Counted from the first letter of the stretch, positions 1-9,096 are shown. The stretch: DNA of 40,338 bases from JBBDIP01 sp964602455 (GCA_964602455.1 CAZRRG010000008.1:1-40338), one strand, 5' to 3'. A program made the numbers and translations. The notes: generated by a model from the letters alone, not told the origin.

Positions 1-1
1 G

Positions 2-2269
2 TCACCTCAACGCAGAGGACAGGATGTCCAGGCAGAGGTTCTTTACTCCTTCTCCGGTCTCGGAGACGGGGCCTACGCAAGCCGGACACCCGTCGGAACA
101 GGCGCACCCCGAGATGAGTTCCTTTGCGGCAGCCATCATCTGGGGCAGCATACCGAAGGCTTTCTCCGACAGGCCAACCCCGCCGGGGTAAGAGTCATAG
201 AGGTACACCGTCGGCTTCCCATCAAACGACGAGCGCACCTCGACCGATACTCCGAGATCCCCCTTGTCGCTCATGAGGAACAGGGGAGCGATGTTGAGCA
301 AGATGTTCGCGAGGCCCGACAGGGCTCCGCCAACCAGCCTCGGGTTCATGTTGGCGACTACTTGGTCGGGAAGCGCGAACCATGTGCCTTGCGTGTGGAG
401 GTTCATCTCGGGGATGCTTATGCGGCCCCAACCGACGTTCTCGTTGGTATAGAGTTTGATCTTCTTGAAGATGGTGGCAAGAGCCGTGACGGACAGCTCT
501 CCGAACTTGGGAGACAGGTACGCCGTCTCATCCTGCTTGTCGACTGTGATCACCCGGACTCCCACAGCGAGGTCGGCATCGGTGTAGTAGTCGACGTTAA
601 CCTTCTTCACATAGGCCTTCTTGGCCGGGTAGTCCAGTTTGTTCACGTGGTACTGCTGTCCACCGTGCATGTAGATGGCCTCGTCGTGGATCAGCATGGG
701 CGCCGCGAACCAGTCAACCTCGCCGATAACCTTAGCGCCTTCCGTGACGTCGACAACAACGAAGTTGTCGGCGGAGGCAGAACGCAGGTTAACACCGGCG
801 GAGGGGAAGGAGTCGGACGTCCAGTTCCACCGGTTGCCTGACTTATGCAGGATATTCTGATCCTTCAGGTGCTCCAGGTAAGGAAGGACGTCCCGGCCGC
901 AGAGTGTGGTGTCACCCTCCTTGAACGGAAGCTCGTAAGCAGCGCACTTCACGTGCTCGCCCAGGATGTAAGGGTTATCGGGGTTCACAAGGGCGTACTC
1001 GGGCGACTGGCTGAAGAAGTAGTCGGGGTTTCTCACCATAAACTGGTCGAGGGGAGACAATCCCGCGATCATGATTGCCACACTGGTGCCCGTACGCCTT
1101 CCGGCTCGCCCCGCTTGCTGCCAGGTGCTGGCGATCGTGCCTGGGTAGCCTGCCAGAATGGCGCAGTCCAGGTTCCCGATATCGATGCCGAGCTCTAGGG
1201 CGTTTGTGGCGGCTACGCCCAGGATCTCTCCCTCGCGCAACCCTTTCTCGATGGCCCTTCGCTCGTTGGGCAGGTACCCTCCCCGGTAGCCCTGGATGCG
1301 GTCCTTCTGGAACCGTTCATTGTAGGCGTTCCTAAGGTACTGGACCAAGAGTTCAACCGAAATCCGGGATCGGGCGAAGACTATTGTCTGGACTCCCCCT
1401 GAGATGAACCGCGACGCTATCTTTGCCGCGGCGTCGATCGCCGACTGGCGCATGGAACCGTCGGCATTCAGGGCCGGCGGGTTGTAGAAGACGAAGTGTT
1501 TGGCAGAGGACGGCGCGCCGCTTCTATCGACCAGCGCCACCTCCTGGCCGGCCATCATCTCCGCCAGTTCGCCCGGATTAGCTATCGTCGCCGACGTGAA
1601 GATGAACTGTGGGTTGGCGCCGTAGAACTCCGCTATCCTCCTGAGGCGGCGCAGCACGTTAGCCACGTGGCTTCCAAAGACGCCCCTGTAGCCGTGCATC
1701 TCGTCCACAACCACATACTTCAGGCCGGAGAAGAGTTTGACCCATGTCGGGTGGTGGGGGAGGACCGCCTGGTGGAGCATGTCAGGGTTGGTGATGATGA
1801 CCTGCCCCACTTCCTTGGCCAGCCGCCGCTTGGGGGCCGGCGTGTCCCCATCGAAGGTGAAGCTCTCGACCTTGAACTTACCGCGCTTGGACAGATCCAG
1901 GATCTCTGCCAGCTGGTCCTGAGCCAACGCCTTGGTGGGGAAGATGTACAGAGATCGCGCGTCGGGATCCTTCAGCGCCGAATCGAGCACCGGGAGGTTG
2001 TAGCACAGGGTCTTTCCGGATGCTGTGGGCGTGACCACGCAAACGTTCTTCCCTGAGGCAAGAAGGTCGTACGCCGCCCTCTGGTGGCTGTAGAGGCGAT
2101 CTATGCCCTTTGAGGCCAGCGCCGCCGCCAGGGAGGCGTGGATGTCGGGAGGCAGCGGCGCGTACTCTCCCTCGCGTGCCTCGATGGTGTGCCAGGCGGT
2201 GATGCAGGACAGAAAGCGCGGGTCGTCCCGCATCTCCATCAATATCTGTTCAGGGGTTTTCTTCGTCAT
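2..2269 (-). CDS. mrfA: MrfA/YprA-type DEAD/DEAH-box helicase with C-terminal DUF1998 zinc region
   Basis: Superfamily 2 helicase of about 755 residues, complete: its TGA stop lies at 2-4. Visible motifs are Walker A TPTASGKT (about residues 80-87), a DEMH box (about 189-192), a motif III-like TSAT, and QQAGRAGRR (motif VI). The C-terminus carries the four-cysteine cluster CACSDGCPAC plus a later Cys, as in the DUF1998 region of MrfA/YprA and Hrq1-like helicases. MrfA of Bacillus (749 residues) acts with the exonuclease MrfB in repair of mitomycin adducts; a MrfB gene would lie off the left edge, so the pairing cannot be tested. The frame is open upstream to 2449, but I chose ATG 2269 (MTKKTPEQIL) because a gagggcc Shine-Dalgarno-like stretch precedes it and the upstream residues look non-protein-like. 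It is divergent from the amidase gene. Family assignment is firm; the repair role is inferred from homologues. Confidence 0.88.
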   Translation of the reverse strand: MTKKTPEQILMEMRDDPRFLSCITAWHTIEAREGEYAPLPPDIHASLAAALASKGIDRLYSHQRAAYDLLASGKNVCVVTPTASGKTLCYNLPVLDSALKDPDARSLYIFPTKALAQDQLAEILDLSKRGKFKVESFTFDGDTPAPKRRLAKEVGQVIITNPDMLHQAVLPHHPTWVKLFSGLKYVVVDEMHGYRGVFGSHVANVLRRLRRIAEFYGANPQFIFTSATIANPGELAEMMAGQEVALVDRSGAPSSAKHFVFYNPPALNADGSMRQSAIDAAAKIASRFISGGVQTIVFARSRISVELLVQYLRNAYNERFQKDRIQGYRGGYLPNERRAIEKGLREGEILGVAATNALELGIDIGNLDCAILAGYPGTIASTWQQAGRAGRRTGTSVAIMIAGLSPLDQFMVRNPDYFFSQSPEYALVNPDNPYILGEHVKCAAYELPFKEGDTTLCGRDVLPYLEHLKDQNILHKSGNRWNWTSDSFPSAGVNLRSASADNFVVVDVTEGAKVIGEVDWFAAPMLIHDEAIYMHGGQQYHVNKLDYPAKKAYVKKVNVDYYTDADLAVGVRVITVDKQDETAYLSPKFGELSVTALATIFKKIKLYTNENVGWGRISIPEMNLHTQGTWFALPDQVVANMNPRLVGGALSGLANILLNIAPLFLMSDKGDLGVSVEVRSSFDGKPTVYLYDSYPGGVGLSEKAFGMLPQMMAAAKELISGCACSDGCPACVGPVSETGEGVKNLCLDILSSALR

Positions 2270-2483
2270 GTATGCCGGCCCTCTGGGCCTCTTTCCCCCT
2301 TTTCGCTCAGGGAACGATTGGTATGCCCTTCGAAATCTACAGCAGGAGAAGGTGCCGGGTGATTGGGGGCAATTCCTTCTTTCATCTCCTGCTAGAGCCC
2401 GATCCTCGCCGGGTGAGGGAGCCCTTCGCCCATAGTAATATGTAAACACCCACCCTTATCCTAGCAAAGAAGGTGAAAACAAG

Positions 2484-3407
2484 TTGTCGCAACCTAACCA
2501 GAGATGGGTGCGGACGGCGGCAATCCCTCTATGTGCCATACTAATGTTCGCCGTCATTTGTACTTCACCTATTCGAGCATGGGCCGCCCCGATCCTCCGG
2601 AAGGGGTCCAGTGGAGACGCCGTTGCCCTGCTCCAACAAAGCCTATCGGATCTGGGCTACAATCCGGGCCCGGTGGACGGCGCTTTCGGCCCCAAGACCG
2701 ACTCGGCAGTGCGTGCGTTCCAGAAAGCCTCGGGGCTCGACCCCGACGGGGTCTGCGGGCCGCTTACATGGGCGGCGCTGGAACGGGCAGCTTCCGACGC
2801 GTCCCGTGGCCGCGCAATCCGGCGGACCGGAGCTCTCGCGGGTAAGACGATCACGATTGATCCCGGCCACGGCGGCAACGAACCCGGCGCGATCTCGATC
2901 TGGGGGGACAAGGAGAAGGACTTCACGCTCGCCATCGGACTTAAGGTCCGCAAGTACCTGGAGGAGCAAGGCGCGGAGGTCATTATGACCCGGTACGGCG
3001 ACTACCCGCCTGGTAGCGACTGGGGATGGAGCATCGACGAGCTTGTGGCCCGCGCATCCCTGGCCAACACCAACGAATCGGACTTGTTCGTAAGCATCCA
3101 CATCAACTCATATCCCGAAGACAAGAGCGTATCGGGGGTCATGGGTTTCTACAGAAAGGGTTCGGTGGAGTCCGCCCGCCTCGCAAAGAGCCTCGCAAAC
3201 CAAGTCGGCAAGTATACGGGCCTCCGCATGATCGACGTTCAGGTAGGTCCCTACTACGTCCTCAACCACACGTACATGCCCGCCGCCCTGGTCGAGGTCG
3301 GGTTCATGACCAACTACGGAGACGTCAACTCGCTGCGGACCGACTCGTTCCTCGACAACGCAGCCAGAGGGATCGTCAGCGGGATCATAGACTATTTGAC
3401 AGACTGA
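2484..3407 (+). CDS. Secreted N-acetylmuramoyl-L-alanine amidase with peptidoglycan-binding domain
   Basis: Zinc amidase that cleaves the bond between N-acetylmuramic acid and L-alanine in peptidoglycan. 307 residues. An N-terminal signal peptide (about 1-34, hydrophobic, ending in IRAWA-A) is followed by a PG_binding_1 repeat (about 38-103: LRKGSSGDAV, VDGAFGPKT, GVCGPLTW) and an Amidase_3 domain (about 118-305). Zinc and catalytic residues are visible: H in DPGHGG, E in DKEKDF, H in VSIHIN, and E in LVEVGF. The start is TTG at 2484, preceded by aaggtg at a suitable distance. The architecture resembles CwlC/CwlD or cortex-lytic enzymes of spore formers, so a role in sporulation, germination or cell separation is possible but not shown. 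The 214-base region to the divergent helicase gene should hold both promoters; I see no convincing consensus. Confidence 0.93.
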   Translation: MSQPNQRWVRTAAIPLCAILMFAVICTSPIRAWAAPILRKGSSGDAVALLQQSLSDLGYNPGPVDGAFGPKTDSAVRAFQKASGLDPDGVCGPLTWAALERAASDASRGRAIRRTGALAGKTITIDPGHGGNEPGAISIWGDKEKDFTLAIGLKVRKYLEEQGAEVIMTRYGDYPPGSDWGWSIDELVARASLANTNESDLFVSIHINSYPEDKSVSGVMGFYRKGSVESARLAKSLANQVGKYTGLRMIDVQVGPYYVLNHTYMPAALVEVGFMTNYGDVNSLRTDSFLDNAARGIVSGIIDYLTD

Positions 3408-3467
3408 CAGCATACATAGCTCTCGCATGACGGCGGCCACTACCGGCCCAACTGTCGAGGCGATGGC

Positions 3468-5213
3468 ATGATGTTGGTTGCTCTGATCGGCCAGCCCAAC
3501 AGCGGCAAGAGCGCGGTGCTGAGCCGTCTTACCGGCGCCCGGGTGGTTACTTCCAACTACCCGGGCACCACTGTTGAGCTGTACTCCGGTATCCTCCAGT
3601 CAGGCTACAGGATCCTGGATACGCCGGGCATATACTCGCTACACGCGGTCACACTGGAGCAGAAGGTGACCAGGGATGTGCTGTGGGGAAGCGACGTCGA
3701 CCTCATCGTCAACGTTGTCGACGGGTCCAACCTGGCGCGGCACCTGTCTCTAACGCTCGCCCTCATAGATGCCCAAAGAGACCGCGGCATCCCAATGATA
3801 GTGAACGTGAACTGCGTTGACCGTGTGAGGGACGCGGGCCTGGAGGTCGATGCGGGCCGCCTGCGAGAGGTCCTTGGGCTCCCGGTGATCCTCACATCAG
3901 CGGCGACAGGGGAGGGGATGGAGCAGCTTGCCGACGCCATCCTCAAAGCCCTCCCTGCGCACGGGCGACAAGACACTGGTGGGACTAAGGAGCCGCCCAG
4001 ACTTCAGGACCTGCAGCGGAGGGCAACCGACATGGCAAGCGCTGTCCTGCGGCCGGTCTCCGCTTCGGAAAACACAGGAAGCGCTCTCCAGAGGCGTCGG
4101 AGGCCGGCGAGCGTGCTCCGGAAGCTCCCGCGCGCCACAGCGATCGAGAGCGCTCTTGACCGGCCGCTGTGGGCATTTGCGGCGCTCGGCGCGGTTCTAG
4201 CGGTGGTATGGAGGCTCATGGCGTGGGCGCTCCCTTGGGCCGAATCGGGCGTGCGCCTGCTTACTGGCCCTCTCGAGGCGTACCTCTCGAGGTTCCTGGA
4301 ATCCGCCCTTCCTCAGAGCCGCCTATCTCCGGTCATCGCCGAATCCCTTACCGAAGGGCTAGTGCTTCCGCTGGCAACGGTGCTGCCGGCCATGGTAGTA
4401 GCCTACTCGCTGATGGCTTTCCTCGAGGACACCGGACTCCTGGCGAGGTACGCCGCTATGGGCGACTCGCTTTTCGGCGCCCTGGGCCTTCCCGGCCAGG
4501 CGCTGATACCCTTCATGCTTGGATTCGGCTGCCGCGTGCCCGGGCTGCTCTCCGTAAGGATACTCCCGTCGGAAAAGGCGCGCCGGACCGCCTCGGTTCT
4601 CATCGCGGCCCTGGTCCCGTGCACTGCGACCGTCTCTCTGGCATGGGCGACGCTGGCCCGTTTCGGTGGAAACCCGCTAGTCCCGTGCGCCGCGCTGTCG
4701 GTATCCGCAGTGGGCCTATCAAAGATCCTTCGTTTGGCGGGAGGAGAGCCCAAGGACTCTCTTGTGCTGGAACTACCGCCGCTCCGGCTTCCTGCGCTTC
4801 GCAACGTGGCCATGAAGACGCATCTTAGACTCACAGGCTTCTTCACCCACGTCCTGCCGCTCGTGGTTGCGCTGAACGTCGCCATAAAGGTGGCGGTAGC
4901 CGGAGCCGCCGTACCGGATGGCGGCGCATGCGGCCTATCCCGTGATCTATTCGGGATCCCTCCTCAGGCGCTCGTGGGTGTCCTCATGACCATGCTGCAA
5001 CGGTACCTCGCCCCGCTGTTCCTGCTCCAACAGTCACTCACCCCGCGCGAAGCCACCATCGCTGTCACTATGGTCGTCCTTGGGTTCCCTTGCCTCCCGT
5101 CGGCGGCGACCTTGTGGCGAGAACAAGGTCCGGGGGCGGTCCTGGCTACCGTACTGGCGTCGACTTGCCTCTTTGCGGGATGGGGAGCCCTGCTCAACCT
5201 TGTATTACCGTGA
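3468..5213 (+). CDS. feoB: FeoB-family GTP-dependent ferrous iron transporter (short form)
   Basis: Inner-membrane Fe(II) uptake protein with an N-terminal G domain. G1 is GQPNSGKS (about residues 8-15), switch I NYPGTTVE, G3 DTPG, G4 NCVD. The membrane core shows the FeoB hallmark cysteines: GFGCRVPG, ALVPCTAT and FPCLPSAATLWRE, within about 8 hydrophobic segments. At 581 residues it is shorter than typical FeoB (650-770), mainly through a compressed linker (about 165-235), which is rich in Arg and low in similarity. The start ATG 3468 (MMLVALIGQPN) puts the G1 motif at the usual distance; the nearby gagg is a modest ribosome site. A feoA-like gene follows directly, the reverse of the common feoA-feoB order. 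The metal could differ from iron because the protein is divergent, but the cysteine motifs argue for FeoB. Confidence 0.85.
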   Translation: MMLVALIGQPNSGKSAVLSRLTGARVVTSNYPGTTVELYSGILQSGYRILDTPGIYSLHAVTLEQKVTRDVLWGSDVDLIVNVVDGSNLARHLSLTLALIDAQRDRGIPMIVNVNCVDRVRDAGLEVDAGRLREVLGLPVILTSAATGEGMEQLADAILKALPAHGRQDTGGTKEPPRLQDLQRRATDMASAVLRPVSASENTGSALQRRRRPASVLRKLPRATAIESALDRPLWAFAALGAVLAVVWRLMAWALPWAESGVRLLTGPLEAYLSRFLESALPQSRLSPVIAESLTEGLVLPLATVLPAMVVAYSLMAFLEDTGLLARYAAMGDSLFGALGLPGQALIPFMLGFGCRVPGLLSVRILPSEKARRTASVLIAALVPCTATVSLAWATLARFGGNPLVPCAALSVSAVGLSKILRLAGGEPKDSLVLELPPLRLPALRNVAMKTHLRLTGFFTHVLPLVVALNVAIKVAVAGAAVPDGGACGLSRDLFGIPPQALVGVLMTMLQRYLAPLFLLQQSLTPREATIAVTMVVLGFPCLPSAATLWREQGPGAVLATVLASTCLFAGWGALLNLVLP

Positions 5214-5229
5214 AAGCGACCCTCGGCCG

Positions 5230-5478
5230 GTGCCGCTATCCTCGGCGCCAAGAGGCGTCCCCCTGGTGGTCGCCGGGGTGGCACGGCCGGCTCGCATGAA
5301 GGGACGGACATGGACGGCATCGCTACTGAGACTGGAAGAGCTGGGTATCTTCCCGGGCCAGTCCATGGAGAGGACCGGGTCCACAGGGGCTCCGGGATCG
5401 GCTGTGGTCAAGGTGGGTGGCTCCCGCGTCGCGCTGTCCAGAGATATTGCCGAATCGGTTCTAGTGCGAGTAAGATAG
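5230..5478 (+). CDS. feoA: FeoA-like SH3-fold protein
   Basis: 82-residue protein beginning at GTG 5230 (MPLSSAPRGVPLVVAGV). The order of features matches FeoA: an N-terminal L.xAPRGVPL.V strand, then RLEELGIFPGQ in the middle, then a C-terminal part with GSAVVKVGGSRVALS and RDIAESVLVR, the equivalent of the usual RLSLRREEAELI end. FeoA binds the cytoplasmic side of FeoB and supports iron transport. An ATG at 5296 would give only the C-terminal two thirds and lose the first beta strand, so I prefer the GTG even though its ribosome site is weak. It sits 16 bases after feoB and 7 bases before rimO, so it is almost certainly cotranscribed. Short length and a divergent sequence make this gene easy to miss. 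Confidence 0.75.
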   Translation: MPLSSAPRGVPLVVAGVARPARMKGRTWTASLLRLEELGIFPGQSMERTGSTGAPGSAVVKVGGSRVALSRDIAESVLVRVR

Positions 5479-5485
5479 TCTGGCT

Positions 5486-6847
5486 ATGGACACAACCCCA
5501 AAATGCTGCATCATTGTCTACGGCTGCGCCAAGAACCAGGTTGACGCGGAAGAGATGGCCGAGCGGCTTCGCGAAGCCGGGTACTATCTCACGCCCGACG
5601 CTACGTCGGCAGACGTCGTTGTGGTTCACACCTGCGGGTTCATTGAGGACGCCAAGAAAGAGTCCATCGAAGGAATCCTGTCGGCGTGCGAGCTGGTCAA
5701 GGAAGCCGGAGGACAAGCGCCCGTGGTGGTAACCGGATGCCTTTCCCAGCGTTACCCTCAGGACCTCTTGAAGGAGATCCCGGAGATAGCGGGTGTAGCA
5801 GGTACCGGCGCCCCGAGGGACATCGTCGAGATCGTCAAGGCAGCGCTGGAAGGCAAGAAGGTCAACCTTGTGGGGGAACCGGGTAGAGGCGCACCCGGTG
5901 GTCTGGGCAAGCGCCAGCTGCTGTCGCCCGGACAGACCTGGGCGTATCTTCGTGTGAGCGAAGGGTGCAGGCATCACTGCACGTACTGCGCCATACCAAG
6001 CATGCGGGGAAGCCTCCAGTCGAGACCCATCGAGGACGTTGTCGCCGAAGCCCGCTCTCTTGTAGGCGCCGGAGTCCGGGAGGTTAACCTCATAGCCCAG
6101 GACCTCGCCGACTACGGGAGCGACTGGGGTGGAGGCCGGCAGTTGCCCGCTTTGGTGCGGGAACTGGTCAAGATACCGGACCTTGCGTGGGTGCGGCTAC
6201 TGTATCTTCGCCCCGATGGAGTAACGCCTGAACTGGCCGACGCGATGGCCCACTACAAGGTCGCGCCCTACGTCGATCTGCCGGCGGAGCACGGGTCAGG
6301 CAAGATACTGAGGCTGATGGGGAGGCCGGGACCGGATCAGATCGTGAAAGCGGTTGAGACGCTGCGGACGGCGGTCCCACGCCTGTTTGTCCGTACCACC
6401 ATCATCACAGGGTTCCCCGGCGAGACTGAGAAGGACCTTGAGCAGGTAAAAGACCTGCTGTCAGCCATAGGCGCCCACCGTGTGGGCGTGTTCCCATACT
6501 CCAGAGAGGAAGGCACACCCGCCTACAACCTGCCGGATCCGGTCCCCACGGCCGTCGCAAGGGAGAGGGCGGAGGCGATCCGCCGGTACGGGCTGGAGCT
6601 TGCCCGGGTGAATAGCAAGTCACTTGTCGGCAGCGAGATCCCCGTTATCCTTGTGAAGCCTTCGGTTAGGCCCGGATACTACGTCGCCAGGGGACCGCAC
6701 CAGGCCCCTGAGGTAGACGGCCGTACCTACATCCGCTACCGGGATACCGGGCTGCCGGGAGCCGGAACCTTCTTTGACGTCCGCGTCCACAGGGCCGGCG
6801 TCCTCGACCTGTACGCCTACCCGGAGGAGAAGCCGGAGCCCTCGTAA
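5486..6847 (+). CDS. rimO: Ribosomal protein uS12 methylthiotransferase RimO
   Basis: Radical SAM enzyme that adds a methylthio group to a conserved aspartate of ribosomal protein S12. 453 residues with the standard three-part layout. The N-terminal UPF0004 domain (about 1-130) starts CCIIVYGCAKNQVDAE and has cysteines in VHTCGF and TGCLSQRY for the auxiliary cluster. The radical SAM domain has CRHHCTYC (about residue 160) followed by AIPSMRG, and a C-terminal TRAM domain runs from about 385. The IPSMRG and NLIAQDLADYG signatures separate RimO from MiaB; a true miaB is present at 32273. ATG 5486 lies 7 bases after feoA and lacks a strong ribosome site, so coupling to upstream translation is likely. 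Confidence 0.95.
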   Translation: MDTTPKCCIIVYGCAKNQVDAEEMAERLREAGYYLTPDATSADVVVVHTCGFIEDAKKESIEGILSACELVKEAGGQAPVVVTGCLSQRYPQDLLKEIPEIAGVAGTGAPRDIVEIVKAALEGKKVNLVGEPGRGAPGGLGKRQLLSPGQTWAYLRVSEGCRHHCTYCAIPSMRGSLQSRPIEDVVAEARSLVGAGVREVNLIAQDLADYGSDWGGGRQLPALVRELVKIPDLAWVRLLYLRPDGVTPELADAMAHYKVAPYVDLPAEHGSGKILRLMGRPGPDQIVKAVETLRTAVPRLFVRTTIITGFPGETEKDLEQVKDLLSAIGAHRVGVFPYSREEGTPAYNLPDPVPTAVARERAEAIRRYGLELARVNSKSLVGSEIPVILVKPSVRPGYYVARGPHQAPEVDGRTYIRYRDTGLPGAGTFFDVRVHRAGVLDLYAYPEEKPEPS

Positions 6848-6907
6848 ACAGGCCTGTAACAGGCAATATCCCCACCTATTACCTTCGAAGTCCAGGCAGA
6901 GTGTTGG

Positions 6908-6913
6908 TATAAT
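6908..6913 (+). promoter_or_regulatory. Candidate sigma-A -10 box upstream of the membrane protein / FtsH-like pair
   Basis: A perfect TATAAT stands in the 156-base gap after rimO. The -35 region about 17 bases upstream (6885-6890, tcgaag) is poor, so the promoter may need an activator or may be weak. The transcript would carry a leader of about 85 bases before the ATG at 7004. Confidence 0.45.
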
Positions 6914-7003
6914 TATGTCAACTTCGTCTTGGAGTATCCTGCTCCAGGCGCTGTTCATCTTGGGCCCGAAAATGTGCCGGGCTCTATGTTGGGAGTCATG
7001 AGA

Positions 7004-7549
7004 ATGCCTAGGAAAGGTTTCAGGTGGGAACTAATCGCCCTGTCGGCGGTCCTCACGCTGGCCGTCCTTAGCCTTGCTTATTACTCGTACGAAAGCATGG
7101 GCGTGAAGAAGCCGCTGGAAAGAGCGCTGCTTGCAGACCCGGATGTGAGCGACGTCCGCATCAGCGAGGAAGGGGGACGGGAGGTCATCGAGCTGACGCT
7201 TTCGAGAGTGTCGGACCTCTCCGCCGCCTACACGCGGCTTCATACTCTGGTGACCGGCAAAGCGGCCCAAGGCGCTTTCGCGCTCAAGATAAGAGACCAG
7301 CGCGACGAGACCCTTCAGGAGATCTACGACACCATCCATTACTACCTCGAGGAAGCCTCGGTCAGAGGCAACTTCGGGGCCATGATAGAGGCATGCGAGC
7401 CAATCCTGGACGCTTCAGGAGCGACCGGCTACAAGATCACGGTCGGCCGGGAACGGATGTATGTCCAGATCGAGTTGGGAGACCGGTACCTGTACCAGGT
7501 GCTGGACAACCGGACCATCGACTACGCGGGAGGAGGCGCTACCCGGTGA
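7004..7549 (+). CDS. Single-pass membrane protein of unknown function coupled to an FtsH-like protease
   Basis: About 181 residues; I do not recognise the family. One transmembrane segment lies near the N-terminus (ELIALSAVLTLAVLSLAYYS), preceded by positive residues (MPRKGFRW). A soluble domain of about 145 residues follows, mixed alpha/beta with a charged helix (RDETLQEIYDTIHYYLEE) and strand-like segments near the end (YKITVGRERMYVQIEL). The positive-inside rule places the soluble domain outside the cytoplasm. Start ATG 7004 is chosen because gggag lies 8 bases upstream; ATGs at 6986 and 6998 are also in frame. The stop codon overlaps the GTG of the next gene (GTGA), implying translational coupling and a shared function with the protease. 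It might be an adaptor, or supply the external domain that the neighbouring protease lacks. Confidence 0.75.
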   Translation: MPRKGFRWELIALSAVLTLAVLSLAYYSYESMGVKKPLERALLADPDVSDVRISEEGGREVIELTLSRVSDLSAAYTRLHTLVTGKAAQGAFALKIRDQRDETLQEIYDTIHYYLEEASVRGNFGAMIEACEPILDASGATGYKITVGRERMYVQIELGDRYLYQVLDNRTIDYAGGGATR

Positions 7550-9096
7550 AAAAGGAAATGCTGATCGGAGTAGGAGTGGGCGTGGCGGCATTCCTCACAT
7601 ACCTTGGCGCGAACCTTCTGCCGTATCTCTTGCTGGCGTTCCTGGGATACTTCCTGTTTATGTCCCGCGGCCAACTCGGAGAGATGGGAAAGAGGCGGGT
7701 GGGCGCGGTAGTGGCCCAGCGCCCAGAGATAACCTTTGGAGATGTGGGCGGACAAGCTGTCGCGAAGCGGGAGCTCATGGAGGCCCTGCAGTTCCTCAAG
7801 AGCTACGACCGGGCAAAGAAGCTGGGCATCCGGCCCCTCAAGGGCATACTGCTCTCCGGTCCGCCGGGGACAGGGAAGACCCTACTGGCCAAAGCCGCAG
7901 CCAACTACACCGACTCTGCCTTCATATCCGCGTCCGGCTCGGAGTTCATCGAGGTTTACGCCGGCCTGGGCGCCCAGAGAGTGCGAGAACTCTTCGAAAG
8001 GGCAAGGAAGCTGGCCAGGGAACAGAAGAAGTCAGGGGCTATCATTTTCATCGATGAGATCGAGGTCCTGGCGGGAAGGCGGGGCGCACAGGTGGGGCAC
8101 CTCGAGTACGACCAGACCCTGAACCAGCTCCTGGTCGAGATGGACGGCCTCCGGTTTGACGACGATGTGCGCATCCTGGTGGTCGGGGCTACCAACCGCC
8201 CTGACCTGCTGGACAGCGCCATACAGAGGCCGGGACGCTTCGACAGGCAGGTCAAGGTCGATCTGCCGGACAAGGACGGGCGCATGGAGATCCTCAAACT
8301 CCACCTACGGAACAAGCCCCTGGCTCCCGGGGTGGAGATGGACCAGCTGGCGCAGGAGACCTTCGGGCTGTCAGGCGCTCACCTGGAGAGCCTCTGTAAC
8401 GAGGCAGCCATCCATGCCCTCAGGAGGGGCGCCGAGCACATCGACCGGGACGACCTGGAAGAAGCCCTGGATAAGGTCCTAATGGGCGAGAAGCTGGAGC
8501 GCAGGCCGTCAAAGGACGAAGTCCACAGGATCGCCGTGCACGAGGCCGGACACGCCATCGTGACGGAAACCCTGAGGCCCGGGACTGTCGCCCAGGTGAC
8601 GGTATCGCCGCGGGGAAACGCCCTGGGATTTGTGAGACACAACCCTAAGGACGATATGTACGTGTACCCGAGAGAAGTGCTGGAGGACGAGATATCGGTC
8701 CTGGTTGCGGGGGCGCTCGCGGAGGATCTGGTCTTGGGTTCTCGCAGCACCGGAGCCTCAAACGACTTTGAGAGGGCTCTGGACCTGGCCAAACGCATTG
8801 TGTCCTACGGGATGTCGCCTTTGGGAGTCGTCGACCGGGATACCGCCAGTCCAGACGCGCTTGCCAAGGCAACCAGGGAGATCCTTGAAGCGTGCCAGAA
8901 GAAGACGGCCGGGATCCTGAGAAAGAACAGGCAGGCGCTCGGCGACGTGGCCGGCGCTCTGGTCGAGAAGGAGTCCATGTCGGGCGGCGACCTACGCAGG
9001 CTGCTGGCGGCAAGCGGCCTCGACTGGAAGTGGCGCAAACTACCCGCATACAGAGGAAAAGTGAGCGGCAGGCTAGAATCCTCGGCGCGAAGCTAG
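7546..9096 (+). CDS. Short FtsH-like ATP-dependent zinc metalloprotease
   Basis: 516-residue membrane AAA protease. A hydrophobic stretch of about 35 residues at the N-terminus (about 5-39) could be one long helix or a tight two-helix hairpin, so the roughly 70-residue external domain of ordinary FtsH is missing. The AAA domain has Walker A GPPGTGKT (105-112), Walker B IIFIDE (166-171) and the second region of homology ATNRPDLLDSAIQRPGRFDR. The pore loop reads VYAGLG where FtsH usually has MFVGVG. The M41 peptidase has HEAGH (332-336), and the third zinc ligand is probably D407 in SNDFERA, so proteolysis should be intact. The GTG start overlaps the upstream stop. Probably a second, specialised FtsH paralogue rather than the housekeeping one; substrates unknown. 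Confidence 0.9.
   Translation: MKKEMLIGVGVGVAAFLTYLGANLLPYLLLAFLGYFLFMSRGQLGEMGKRRVGAVVAQRPEITFGDVGGQAVAKRELMEALQFLKSYDRAKKLGIRPLKGILLSGPPGTGKTLLAKAAANYTDSAFISASGSEFIEVYAGLGAQRVRELFERARKLAREQKKSGAIIFIDEIEVLAGRRGAQVGHLEYDQTLNQLLVEMDGLRFDDDVRILVVGATNRPDLLDSAIQRPGRFDRQVKVDLPDKDGRMEILKLHLRNKPLAPGVEMDQLAQETFGLSGAHLESLCNEAAIHALRRGAEHIDRDDLEEALDKVLMGEKLERRPSKDEVHRIAVHEAGHAIVTETLRPGTVAQVTVSPRGNALGFVRHNPKDDMYVYPREVLEDEISVLVAGALAEDLVLGSRSTGASNDFERALDLAKRIVSYGMSPLGVVDRDTASPDALAKATREILEACQKKTAGILRKNRQALGDVAGALVEKESMSGGDLRRLLAASGLDWKWRKLPAYRGKVSGRLESSARS

Noticed and set aside
362..841. 159-codon plus-strand reading frame inside the helicase gene
   Set aside because: It is an antisense shadow in high-GC DNA with no recognisable protein features; many similar frames across the window were discarded for the same reason.
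2270..2449. 60-residue N-terminal extension of the helicase from an ATG at 2449
   Set aside because: The extension is Arg/Pro-rich with no domain character, and a ribosome site precedes ATG 2269, which gives the family length.
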